Shown here in pieces: positions 10,585 through 20,826 of a stretch of DNA of 64,000 bases; the stretch's first letter is position 1; each line of letters starts with the position of its first letter. The stretch comes from Cladopsammia gracilis (Eukaryota; Cnidaria; Anthozoa; Scleractinia; Dendrophylliidae): assembly GCA_022457155.1 (NCBI GenBank), contig JAJGOT010000359.1:421001-485000 (forward strand), given 5' to 3'. The notes below the pieces were generated by a model that worked only from the letters and a program-made list of their open reading frames with translations, did not search any database and was not told the origin of the DNA. A program made the position numbers and the translations under genes.

Positions 10585-11162
10585 ATGGACGAAGATAAAA
10601 AACACACAGTGGGTTGACAGAAGATCTCGCAAAGTGGAGCACTGATGAGCTGAAATCGCTTCTTACGAAGCTTAAATTGAAGGCTTCGGGAACAAAGCAC
10701 GAGCTTGTTCATCGACTACTGCCATTTCAAAAGGATGACGGTTTGCTTGAGAAACACGTCAAGGAAATTAATAAGAGTTTCAAGTTCAAGACGAGTATGG
10801 ATAAAACAATAATACCACCACCTTCTGCTGAGTGGAACGCAGACAGCTCTTTTTACCCGAAGGTAACGGCGGAGACTATTTCCCATTACGTAGCATTTAA
10901 ACGACAGGGGCGCAAAGGTCAGTACCGAAAAGCCAAGACAATGCTTTTTTCAAGGAAAATAAAAACGGTTAAAGCCGGTAATTAAAGTTGAGGACAACAG
11001 TACATCTGTCTTTGTCAAGGCGTTTGTTGTGAAAAGCTTTGGACAAGAAGTCACTCGTCCAGCTACTATTTTGTTCGAAAACAATGCACCTATAAAAGGT
11101 CACTGCACGTGTGCAATTGGAAGATGTGGAGTTTGCTGCTATATAATCACTCTGAATTTATG
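10585..11162 (+). pseudogene. SAP and SWIM-like protein of the ISL2EU element, truncated
   Basis: A likely start ATG lies at 10585 (MDEDKKHTVG), but the main frame begins about 10614, one base out of phase. That frame encodes a SAP-type DNA-binding helix pair (residues LAKWSTDELKSLLTKL and following) and runs to 10985. A second phase (about 11015-11162) carries the SWIM zinc-finger remnant HCTCAIGRCGVCCYIITL, in which the final zinc-binding His (usual pattern CxH) reads Tyr. The following YqaJ-type nuclease expected for ISL2EU is not visible before the foldback insertion at 11429. The gene is frameshifted and C-terminally truncated. Confidence 0.6.
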
Positions 11163-11428
11163 AGGTTCCGAGGAATTCACTTCAACATTCAACTGATGCA
11201 AATTGTTCTTCAAATGACAACCGTTTTTAAGTGAATCTCCCCACATCTATGATCGTTCCTCGTTTACCATAGTTGTAAGGCTTGTGTGAGCTTACATGTT
11301 TCTACTGTGGGGATAAAATACAAATTATGATCACCTTGGGGATTTATAAATAAAAATAGCCCAGAGAACAAAATTAATATAAATGGAGTCATTTGCACTT
11401 TTATAGTTGTTTTTAATTTTATTGATAT
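11163..11428. other. Short tail of the SAP/SWIM gene region
   Basis: No coding sense is recognisable. It ends at the ATAT target duplication (11425-11428) of the foldback insertion. Confidence 0.4.
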
Positions 11429-11483
11429 GTGACCCTCCATACGAAAACACGTCTTATCAAACATTGTAATTTAGTGAAACCGG

Positions 11484-11775
11484 GTTTCAAAAGGGTTTCC
11501 AAAGGGTTTCAAACCCCCTGAAACCGGGTTTCAAAAGGGTTTCGAAAGGGTTTCCAAAGGGTTTCGAACGGGTTTCCAAAGGGTTTCTAACGGGTTTCCA
11601 AAGGGTTTCCAAAGGGTTTCTAAAGGGTTTCTAAAGGGTTTCTAAAGGGTTTCTAACGGGTTTCTAACGGGTTTCCAAAGGGTTTCCAAAGGGTTTCCAA
11701 AGGGTTTCCAAAGGGTTTCCAAAGGGTTTCTAAAGCGTTTCTAAAGTGTCTAAGCGCTTCCGAAAGGGTTTGCAA
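11484..11775 (+). repeat. Tandem array of AAAGGGTTTC units, left arm
   Basis: About 26-28 units of roughly 10-11 bp vary between CCAAAGGGTTT, CTAAAGGGTTT, CTAACGGGTTT and CGAACGGGTTT. The mirror array at about 13885-14060 forms the other arm of the foldback element. Confidence 0.85.
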
Positions 11776-11939
11776 ACTCATCGTACCGTTTAATCAGCCT
11801 TGCTTTTGTGTCATATCGTTGAAAGCTGTAACTAAGAAGACGTAATGAAAATTACCTGCAACATGTTGTTCCAACTAATTTCTGTGTAAAAATACCGAAG
11901 CCATTTATGTTCATGTCCGCGTTAAAACTTTAAAAAATC

Positions 11940-12085
11940 GCGGCGTGTGCTCTCTCGGACAGATGAAACTCACGCAAGATCATAAAATTTACGGCCAGGT
12001 GAGCGCGAACGCATCAGGTTTCTGAATTAATTTGTGAGCCGAAAAATATTTTTTAGCATGCTATTCTGATGTTTATACTCTAAAT
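11940..12085 (+). repeat. Internal direct repeat, second copy at 12555-12690
   Basis: Shared blocks include AACTCACGCAA, GAGCGCGAACGCAT and CGAAAAATATTTTTTAGCA in the same order and orientation, about 85 percent identical. Both lie within the foldback element, so it carries an old internal duplication. Confidence 0.65.
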
Positions 12086-13884
12086 TAAAATTGCTACCTT
12101 AAAGAAAAAATGCGTCAGCTACATTCCTGGTTGCGAAATTTAATGATAATCTGAAGATAATAATCCCAGGACTGGTGAACTCTGTTTTCTCTGGTTTGCG
12201 TGGCCGTAACCTAAACACACCAAAAGTGGTTCGATTCTGAACCGAGATACAACGTTCATAAATAGCTGCTTGCAAATTGGTTTGAATAGAGACGTGATTT
12301 TGATTGCAGCGATATTTTTTTGCAGCCTTTGATTTTTGGCCTTTTCACAAAGTTCTCTTTTCAACTCCGTATCTTTTGTTTACTATATTACAGTAAACTG
12401 GAATAGTCAATGAAATGAACTGGCCCGCCTCCGCCGCGCGTACCTTATGGTTTATAATGAAAACTTCTAAACAAATTGCCCCTAGTGGCAATACAAGCCA
12501 GAAAAATGTAACAAGCATAACCTACAGTTTGTCGAAATCTGTTAAAAACTGTTTCTAAACCCGCCGTTTTCAAACTCACGCAAAATCGAAAAATTATCGG
12601 CCGGATGAGCGCGAACGCATGGAGTTTCAGGATTAATTTGTGGGCCGAAAAATATTTTTTAGCACGCTATTTTGATGTTTACTCAAATCAAAACTGACTT
12701 GTGAAATGAAAAAGCCTAGTTATTCGCGGCGGTCACGTTACGAACTTTGTAATATGCGTTGTTTACAAACACCTCATGAATTAAGTTTCAAGCGTTTTTT
12801 TGCTCCTTGGCCATCGTCACTTTCATAACATTCGATTATCGATACACGTTTTATTCAACAAGATAAACTATAAGTTTTATTCAACAAGTTTTCCGAAAAT
12901 GTTTCGATCTTTGACCGTATGCAAATATTCGATTTGAGCACTTTTTCAAGTCCAAAGATATCTCCCGTGGGAATACGCTGTCGGCTCATTCCTTAAGTCT
13001 GTGAGATTATTTCCCGCTGGAAAAAAGCGGGAGAACTTTGCTCTTTCACAACCCTCATCTTCATTCCACTATGTTCCTTTTTCCGGGAAAAATCACTTGA
13101 TAAGATACACGTTATTCACGTGATGAATTTATTTGCCCGTGAAAGTAAAAACGCAAAGAAATGAAATTTGATGCTCGTGCCTTTCTGACTACGTGACATG
13201 ACCTGTGATTTAAGCGTGCGACGAAGAATTTGAAAGAAAGCAAGATTTGACACATGCCGAAAAAACTCACAAGTTCAAAGCTACTGATATCATAATTAAT
13301 GACTACCTTCAAAGGCAGAGTATTTTACTGTTTCAATTGTAACTTTATATGCGTTGTGGAATCCACGATATTCAATGCAAATCAATGCGGCCGCGCCGAC
13401 AAATTGGCGCCCGCATCTACGTTTACTAAAATGAAAGTTTGCTCGCAATAAAGTAAACGAGAAATACTCGGCACATCGTGGAAATTTTCATCACTACAGA
13501 TTGTGCTTTTACCTCCAAGGATAAATAATAGTGGGAAAAGCGTCACCTACTCCGAATGGCAGTGTTATAATCTATGACGAGCGAGATGTTTATAAAGTCA
13601 TTGCGGTACGCATTGTCGAAATGGTTGCATGGCAAGCGAACGCAGACGATTCATACGGCTGTTGTTTCTCTCCGGGGAAAACAAATTGATTTGTTTTACT
13701 CTCAAAAGACTTAGATTTTCAATACGGTGTTAGCAGTTTTTGGTTGTTTACGTTTGCAACATAATCAAATGCATCGATAACGTAGCTTGAAAAATCTTTT
13801 GTTTCATTTTACTATTCAAATAGCCACGAAAACGCCTGAGAGTTTTTGCAAGGATTTTAGGGAGGAAAAAAAAAGATTTTTACA

Positions 13885-14060
13885 AAGCGTTTCCAAAGGG
13901 TTTCGATCGGGTTTCCAAAGGGTTTCGATCGGGTTTCCAAAGGGTTTCCAACGGGTTTCCAACGGGTTTCCAAAGGGTTTCCAACGGGTTTCCAAAGGGT
14001 TTTCAACGGGTTTCCAAAGGGTTTCAAACCCTCCGAAACCGGGTTTCCAAAGGGTTTCTA
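13885..14060 (+). repeat. Tandem array of AAAGGGTTTC units, right arm
   Basis: About 16 units of CCAAAGGGTTT, CCAACGGGTTT and CGATCGGGTTT. Because the unit composition is simple, it creates an artefactual open frame of repeated GFQRVS residues, which I do not regard as a gene. Confidence 0.85.
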
Positions 14061-14279
14061 AGTGACCTCAAACCCCCCAAAAAACGCTTTTGTTGATAAG
14101 ACGTGTTTTCCTATGGAGGGTCACATATTACAATGTAGTCACTTAGGGTTATAGGCAATGGCATTTCAACTGCTTAATGTTTGCCTTAGTCAATTTTATG
14201 AGGTTGCATAATAACATGTCTTGAAAGCTGTGATTCAATGGTGGATTTAATGAGATCAAATGTTTTTGGCTGGGGGGGG

Positions 14280-14545
14280 AGTTGACCTATGTGCCTATGT
14301 CTGAGTATAGGACAAAAAAATGCCTACCCTGTACGACACCCTCTACTTTAGGACAATGTTTAGGATAAAGGACAAAATATACCCTCTTTGGTTTTGCAAT
14401 CATGCAACCATACCCTGATTAGGATAGGTTCAGTTCCTGTTTAGGACAGAATCACATAAACTATATCCCTGGTTCTGGACGGAGAGGCCAAAAACCATAC
14501 CCTGTCCAGTGGCACATTCTTGAAAAGGCCACATGAAGGACTCCC
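14280..14545. repeat. Low-complexity repeat block with TAGGACA and TACCCTG motifs
   Basis: Motifs TAGGACAAA/TAGGACAATG and ATACCCTG/CTACCCTG alternate several times over about 260 bp between the foldback element and the transposase exons. It looks like a separate short repeat insertion inside the ISL2EU-like element. Termini are not clear. Confidence 0.45.
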
Positions 14546-14603
14546 CCCCCCAAACTGGATTTTTCAATTGTGAACATTTATTTGCTCCTTCTTATCAACA
14601 CTA

Positions 14604-16129
14604 TTTTTAAGAGTTCTTTGGACCAACTGGGCTCTTTAGCATGTTCACAATGTGAGCAAATATTTTGAAACAGTGACCAAGGAAATCATTACAACTGAGA
14701 GGCCAGCAAGGATTTAAAATGGTCCAATCCCTTATCCGTCCAACATAGTTCTCATTATAAATCCTCAGGGTAGCAATGTCAAATTTTTTGGAAATATCTG
14801 TTTCTTCGTACTGATCTGAAAATTTCAGAGGAGGTCTGTTATGAAGAATTCCTTTGGAGTGGCACAAGTCTGAAATAATAAAACCCTTATCGGTTAAGAC
14901 AACTTGCCCCTTATTTATTTTGCTTAAAACCCCGCACTGATCAGTTATGTCACGGTCAGATATAGTTCCAGGGTATGTTTTACTGCAGTGACGAAATCAC
15001 CCATGAGGAAAACTCCAGATGGACGTTTTTCCTATGGTGTGGTTCTTGTACAAACTGAATGTTATATTATTGACGTCATAGTTCTCTGACTGACCAATCC
15101 ATGTCTCAGTGGCATCTCCAAGTGCCTCGGTGGCTGCATACCCAGCTTCTATGAATTCCTTCAGTAGGAATTCCTCCACAAATCCTGGCAAAGGTTTCAA
15201 TTGCAGGCATTCAAACAATGAAGAAAGAAATACTGTCCAAGCAACAAAGTTTCTAGATACAGTTGAAATACTGGCGCCATCCAGTCATGTCTGCAGATTG
15301 AAAAAAAGCAGACCGCCTCAGTTTTTAAACCCAATTTCCTACTCTTTGTTTCCATTCCACTTCCTTTACAGTCAGGATATACTATGAGGTGTACAAATGG
15401 CTCAATAGCCTCAAATAAACAATTAAACTCTGTTGTAGTTAGCCCCGTCATGTATAAAAACTATTGTGGATAATGAATAAGGTTGGCTTAAGTGAATTTA
15501 ATTTGACCAAGTTGACACCTAAGTTGTCTCAGTTGGAATTGCAGGTTTTGCTCTCTTTCCATAACATCATTAAGTTGTCTTTTCAGATTGGCCATCTCCT
15601 CCAACTTCCTCTTAATTGCATCACATTATTTTCTCAGGTCTTCATTCGCAGATTCCAAATTCTCAGAATGTTTGTTCACGTTTCGTAGTCATTTCTTGAC
15701 AACTCCTGTTCTGTACAGGAAATACCCGCATCATGATAGCTTTCTAAACCTTCGCTTTGCCTTCGATGTGTTATGCGAACTGCGTTTTACCGCTGCGAGT
15801 TTTCTTGCCTTTCTCTTCTTGCCATTCGAACACCGAGGTTTTGTGTTTTCAAGCTTCTTTATATAGTCCTCCGTACAGATAACATCTGGTGGATCATCAA
15901 TGCTTTCTCTTCGTCCTTTTGACCAGTGTGCCGAACAAATGACTTGCTTCTTCCAATTTACGTTTTCACTTACAAGAACTTCACTGTAAGAAGTCTTAAT
16001 TTCGTCATTTCGTTTATCTATTGAGGTAAAGGTGTAATACTCCAGTCTTTTGTTTCTCCAATTATTAGTGCATAGTGCACTGGCACAATTCCAATGCCAC
16101 CTGGACTTCTTAGAAGAGGAGGTCGCCAT
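14604..16129 (-). pseudogene. THAP-domain DDE transposase of the ISL2EU-like element (broken)
   Basis: The ATG at 16129 opens a THAP zinc-finger domain in the first 85 residues: Cys pair CASALC, conserved Trp NWKKQVICSAHW supplying Cys and His, then a Pro-rich end (DDPPD), followed by a basic tail. A coiled-coil stretch (near 15640-15480) follows, then a helix-turn-helix region (about 15451-15290), then a DDE_Tnp_4-type catalytic region. In that region ATETWIGQSENYD, TDKGFIISDLCHSKGI and NENYVGRIRDWTILNP are recognisable. At least three in-frame stops and several frame changes break the reading. It would have cut and pasted the element; it is now inactive. Confidence 0.75.
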
Positions 16130-16601
16130 TTCTCAGCTCGACTCGCACGATGCAAATGTCCGGCAGACGCGGAACTTGCCCCAGTCCTTCACGATATGAA
16201 ATCCGGCAATTAACGACATTAACAACTCCATTCTCAGCCGCCATCTTGACAATGGTGAGAATGACCAGAATGCCTTGCCATGTGCTACAACTTTCCCATG
16301 ATGCATTGCATGACACAAAGGGACCTGATGGCCCTGGTAAGTGATGTAAGTTGCCCCTCATGGAAATTATATTTATAAATACTGAGACTGCTAAAACATT
16401 TATCAGTCTCTGCTTTTCTACAGGTAAACAGTCCCGGAACAGGGCAAAAAAATCGAAAAATCAGAGTTCCCTTGATCTCCCTTGATCCCAAAATGTAAAG
16501 CCAGGCTCCCTTAATCCCTGAAAATAATTTGACAATCTCCCAATATCCCTAAAAATAGATGTCCATGCTCCCCTGCTCCCTGAAACCCCTGGGAGATGCT
16601 T

Positions 16602-16803
16602 TCTATTGGCCCTCCTCTAAATATCGGAACTTCTGGCTGTGGTAGCGACAGCTCTGCGGTGTAACGTTGTTCTATCATCAAGCCCTCTAGCTGTTGATTT
16701 TGCTGACTTTGTCTCATTTGTCTCCAGTAAACTCGTAAAAATATTTGCATGTTAACACTGGTCTCGTGTAATTTTACCAGAGGGATTTTCCATAATTTGT
16801 GGT
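16602..16803 (-). pseudogene. BEL/Pao retrotransposon gag, N-terminal part (relic)
   Basis: Minus-strand reading gives LEGLMIEQRYTAELSLPQ followed by PEVPIFRGGPIE, the stretch that in BEL/Pao polyproteins precedes the DUF1759-type region found here at 8867-8141. Reading resumes there at [10 protein letters not shown], so the two halves join across the insertion. The N-terminal side is cut at 16804 by a MITE. Confidence 0.7.
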
Positions 16804-17409
16804 TTAAGGTGGCTCCTAATAGTTTAGACATTCCCATTATGATACATTATAATATTCAATCACAGCTACACCAGTAAAGTTAAGAGAAAACGTTTAGTAC
16901 AGGTTCGTAAACACTTAACCAGTGAACAAATTTAGGTGGCTATGACGCCAAAAATTGTTACCATAACAGTGTCAAGAGACCCCATTTTCAACCTTTTGAG
17001 GCTAATAACTTCAAAACTTTTTGTCTTATAAACATAACAAACCTTTGTGCCAATTTTGAAAAAAATCTGTACATAGGATTCAGAGATATGTCATTTTTAC
17101 ATAAATTTAAGGTAGCTGAACTCTTTATACAGAATTGTTTTAAAAATTGTTAAAATGTTTCTCTTGCCAATTAAACAAAAACTTTCACGGTGTGGTTTAT
17201 ACGTTATCAGCCTCAAATGGTCTAAAGTAGCATATTTTTGACCTCTTTTCGCATTGCCATCACAACGAATGATGACGTCATTTGCATGCCACTTTATTGA
17301 CTGATAAAAGATTTACTGGTTTCAAGTAAAAGATATTTAGCCACACCATCGGGCTAACTGCAATGGGATGCAAAAGATGAGAGGGCTGAATAATATGGAG
17401 CCACCTTAA
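16804..17409. mobile_element. TTAA-flanked MITE, about 606 bp
   Basis: TTAAGGTGGCTCC at the left and GGAGCCACCTTAA at the right give perfect 13-bp inverted ends including the TTAA. TTAA duplication is typical of piggyBac- and Kolobok-type transposons. The interior is non-coding. It interrupts the N-terminal coding side of the BEL/Pao relic. Confidence 0.7.
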
Positions 17410-17959
17410 TAATTATGTTTGCGTTTTGTAAGAATCTCCTGGGTTAGATTTCAAATTAGGAACTATTATTGTGCCAAATTTTGTGAAATTGTAACAAGTG
17501 TTTCCGAAAAAAGTTGCTACAACATTCAGTCACAATTTTTTGGTCAACTGCGCATGTCTTGCATTTGATTGGGTTCTCGATCCAAAGACAAAAATGACCA
17601 AAAAGGCAGTGTATTTGTTAAATGGTTTTATAAATTATCTATTGATTCAACAAACATTTTTACCAATAACAAATTGTTTGATTTTAAGATGAAAAATAAC
17701 ACTTTTGCGATCCACGCTGAGCAAAATAAAATGATCGCTGAATTGGCGCCACATTTGTTTTTCTCAAAACTCTGCACGTGCTGACTCGCGTAAGCAGCTG
17801 AAATTGAAAAGCGTGTGAAAACTGTGTTCGGCCACCTTAAAGATCCCAGAATTTTGCGTAAATTTCTTGAGGTAATCCCTTTGAACCAGGGGTTTTCCCT
17901 GAAGACAGTCTGCATTGTGTGGGTAATTTCAGCTTCTTGCGAGTACAATTACAGTAAAA
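17410..17959. other. No gene; a single TTAA-type element end at 17827-17840
   Basis: GTTCGGCCACCTTAA resembles the end of another TTAA element, but its partner is not seen. The rest has no recognisable content. Confidence 0.4.
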
Positions 17960-18126
17960 ATCGAAATGGGTGATTCCAGAAAATATCCACACCCTACCAC
18001 GAGCAGCATCTTCATCAAGACCCCCCTTGCTGTAGGAAATTCCAAAATGTTCAATCCCCCCTTGCCCTCGGAATTCCAAAACGTTTTACCCCCCATGCCT
18101 TCGGATTCTGTAATCATTCAAACCCC
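17960..18126 (-). repeat. Inverted copy of the repeat at 1-165
   Basis: Read on the minus strand it matches positions 1-165 almost base for base, including the internal GGGGGATTGAACATTTTGG phrase. The match ends near 17960, which marks one true boundary of the repeat. Confidence 0.7.
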
Positions 18127-18474
18127 CCTCAGAAACTACTGCTTTTCCTGCCAACTGATTTGAGAAGCCCTCTAACTTCCAAACACCTTTATTTATAATT
18201 TTCAGCCCAGCAAACGATCAATTGAAAGACCTGATCGAATTAAGCTCTTAGACTTCCTTGAAAAGCAAAACTAAAACCATTTTTACCTGCAAAACTCCAT
18301 GAAGCATGAAAGTAGTAGCCAAAATTTTTTATACAAGAGAGAAAATTATTGAAAAACACCAAAAAACCTGAAAAACAAGCTCGTGGTGTTTGGTTGCTGT
18401 GTGGGTGTTGTTATGGGTTTGATAATCCTCTGCATAGCTACCTCGGAAGTTTTCGTCAACACCCCAGTTCTTAA

Positions 18475-19005
18475 CTAGGTACTGAAACACGTCGTTCTTG
18501 TTTGGAAAATAAACTGTTTGGCATTAAGCTTTCTTTGATCTGTCAGTTGACCGAATTCTTTTAACTGAGTCTCGTCATTAAACACTAGACTATCCCAAGA
18601 TCCTCTCATAGGGTAGATGGGCTTTCCACCAAAAGTCGTTCCCTTCAAACTGGCAATGACATCTTTAGCCATGGCCTCCATGTTCTCCTTGTGTTGAGGA
18701 GAACCAAGTTCAGCATGCTTGTAAACTTTGTGCGCATGAAATACTCCATGTTTTGACAAGGCACTGTTCTCGACAGCATGTACTCTTTCAACAAAGTTTC
18801 TTTTACTGAGATACTCTGCGGAAGATGTTTGAGTCGCTTTGTCGAGCTTTAGAAACTTCAGAAGCCTAACCAATAGCATCTGCACTTGTAAATTTGCTGG
18901 TGCCTCCGAGGGTCCATTGTCAACAACAAACGCAAACACTTCTTTTAACTGGCCAGTAGCAGGATTTCGAAAGAATTCTGCTAGTTCGATGACTCATCAG
19001 CAAGA
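18475..19005 (-). CDS. Unknown conserved-looking coding fragment
   Basis: A continuous minus-strand frame (at least 154 codons from the Met at 18939, extending upstream in frame to about 19005 with ELAEFFRNPATGQLKEV) has strong protein character, for example FAFVVDNGPSEAPANLQVQM and RNFVERVHAVENSALSKHG. No start codon is found upstream before stops. The coding sequence is bounded by the Tigger-type element at 19043. I believe similar sequences occur in repetitive cnidarian proteins, but I cannot name the family. It may belong to an unrecognised transposon or a multi-copy host gene. Confidence 0.45.
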
Positions 19006-19042
19006 TGTCATTGAATACTCGCATACATGTTTCAGGCTCGTA

Positions 19043-19965
19043 CAGTCAACTCGCTATTACGGACACCCCGCTATTACGGACAGCAGCTAAATCCCTGGCG
19101 AAAGTTACAGACATTTGACTGAAACAAACTCCCACTATTACGGACTCTCGCTATTACGGACTCACGGACACTTTTTTCAGTCCCAACGTCACAATTTTAT
19201 TGTTTTCTCTCTCATTATAGTGGACACCGAGCAGCATCTTGGAATATTTGCACACATACATCAAGTCTATTTTTTCTGCTTTTTGAGATTGTCTTTGTCT
19301 TTTTTGGTCGATTTCCGCTTCTTATGCCCATCAATCAAAATTCCTTCATCTTTTTCTCTTAAGGCCCTCTTTGCAGTCTCGCTGCCATGAATAAGTTCAT
19401 CCAGTCTGTCCAAACATTTCCTTCCATTCCTTCTGCTTTTTTGATTCATAGAGTTTAAGGTTGCTTATGAATTTAGTCTCCTTGGCGACAAAGTGGGATT
19501 AGTTGCAATTCAAAGGAGAAATACACAGAGCCGACTGGAACGATATTTTAAGGCAATGTGATAGCTGATGCAATCAATACTGTAGCTGATGTTGAAGTTT
19601 TTCCTCGAAAATAATTGTTTTTAGAAATGTAGATTACTGTACTTAAGTACAGTAGGAAACCATAACGATGCATATATGGACATTGCTGCAACATATGATG
19701 ATTGTTGTTTACGTACTTAGAAGAACTACTGTACACAAAGGGTACGTAACTTCTGTTCTGTTAAGTTCTGTTCTGTTTGTAAATAAAGTTCCGACGCTCT
19801 TTACGTGCAACAACGGGTCTGAAAAAGGTACTGGAGTTAATGAAAATGAACACACAAGTGACCCCCTACTGTAAATATGGCTTAAAATTAAAAAATTCTC
19901 GCATCCCGCTATTACGGACATTAAATCGCTGTCCCAAGGGTGTCTGCTATAACGGGAGTTGACTG
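19043..19965. mobile_element. Tigger-type (pogo, Tc1/mariner) element, 923 bp
   Basis: It begins CAGTCAACTCGCTATTACGG and ends with the reverse complement of CAGTCAACTCCCGTTATAGC, flanked by TA on both sides (19041-19042, 19966-19967). These are classic Tigger ends. Internal near-repeats of CGCTATTACGGAC (19052-19180 and 19902-19920) are subterminal. A short lysine-rich minus-strand frame (19449-19267) may be a transposase remnant. It is deleted and non-autonomous. Confidence 0.8.
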
Positions 19966-19967
19966 TA

Positions 19968-20826
19968 AAAAGACAAATTAACAACTGTTATTGCTTGGCC
20001 TGTGCGAGTAACAGGGATTGATGCATTGGTATTAGGAACGTTAAAACACCCTTTAGATAGAGGCAGCGGTGTTGTTACCTTGTTTTCAACAAACAGATGT
20101 GAAACTGGTGTCACAGCGTTATTTCATGACTGATCAAATGTGTGATCAGGGTAAATCTCTTTTCCACAACCAGGGCGCTAAAAAGAATGGGCGGTGCAAC
20201 GCGCCCTCAGCGCTTGGGCGATGTGTGATGCAAAGCGAGACTGGGCCGAGCGCCCTCGAGAGAGCCGGAGTTTAAAAAATGGCAGCAAATGGAGATCGAT
20301 GGCTGATGAAGAAAAGGGATCACTGCAAGAAAACGGTACATGATATCCACTTAATGTTTTCGACATGAATATTTCAGTGCATTTTCAAAGCTGTAGGCGG
20401 GAAAGAACAGGTTTTATACTGTAACATTTATCGCTAATTATTTGAAATAAAACGAGCTTGTTAGAAATGCATTATGCAAAATGTTTGCACGCAACAACTA
20501 AAACATTAATTCCCAGCGAACTATGACAGTAAATGGGTAAACGTTAAGAATATAGATAGAGGACCTTTTGCTCTTTCATCCGTGTAAATTTCGTTTTGAA
20601 CTTTTTTGAACTTTTTTAGTTGAAGACTTCGAAAGTACCGATTACATTATGTGTCCTTCGTAATCAGCGGTTGAACACAATTACTGAAAGTAGTTACCGT
20701 AAGCAGTTACCATATTTCATGAGTTGAGACACTGTTAGTTCGCAACAATCCAATCTGTTTTAAAGTTTAGGAAGGTGTTCAGGGTTTTTTTTTTGCGATC
20801 GTTTTTAATACTGTGAGTGTGTAATA
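19968..20826. other. No recognisable gene; presumed upstream region of the 20827 gene
   Basis: Stop-rich, with no shared repeats detected. A promoter for the following gene would lie here, but no element can be pointed to. Confidence 0.35.

Larger units (their letters stand above)
11429..14124. mobile_element. Foldback DNA element (GTGACC family), AAAGGGTTTC satellite arms
   Basis: This 2696-bp element has about 32-bp terminal inverted repeats (GTGACCCTCCATACGAAAAC at the left, reverse complement at the right, one mismatch) and the 4-bp duplication ATAT (11425-11428 and 14125-14128). Its arms are dense 9-11 bp tandem arrays of AAAGGGTTTCC/T (about 11484-11775 and 13885-14060), inverted with respect to the element centre. 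Internal sequence is non-coding and holds a direct duplication (about 11940-12085 and 12555-12690). Compared with 6593-7842, the outer 20 bp agree while the satellites do not. Confidence 0.85.
10381..16207. mobile_element. ISL2EU-like DNA transposon (nested, itself interrupted)
   Basis: Terminal inverted repeats of about 58 bp (10381-10438 and 16150-16207) begin GCCGGATTTCATATCGTGA and share the phrase CTGCCGGACATTTGCA. Two genes start just inside the ends and point inward: a SAP/SWIM gene on the plus strand at the left, and a THAP/DDE transposase on the minus strand at the right. THAP-plus-DDE_Tnp_4 paired with a SAP/SWIM protein (usually with a YqaJ nuclease) is the ISL2EU layout. Excluding the nested foldback element the native length is about 3.1 kb. 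No nuclease domain is visible, so that part seems deleted. No clear target duplication is seen. Confidence 0.7.
8868..16601. mobile_element. DNA transposon-like insertion with 8-bp target duplication (host of nested elements)
   Basis: Ends are AGCACCTCCCACGGGG at the left and the reverse complement of AGCATCTCCCAGGGG at the right. They are flanked by CTCTATTG (8860-8867) and TTCTATTG (16601-16608, sharing one edge base), an 8-bp duplication with one mismatch and a central TA. An 8-bp duplication of the form nnnTAnnn is what hAT/Buster transposons make, but the terminal bases are not the usual CAG, so the superfamily is uncertain. After removing the nested 10381-16207 element, about 1.9 kb remain. 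Both ends are rich in irregular repeats of CTCCCTTGATCCC (8890-9045 and 16465-16585). Confidence 0.65.

Noticed and set aside
13787..14065. Plus-strand frame with repeated GFQRVS
   Set aside because: It is a translation of the AAAGGGTTTC satellite arm of a foldback element.
17827..17840. Second MITE ending at GTTCGGCCACCTTAA
   Set aside because: Only one end is visible. The only left-hand candidate already pairs perfectly with 17397-17409.
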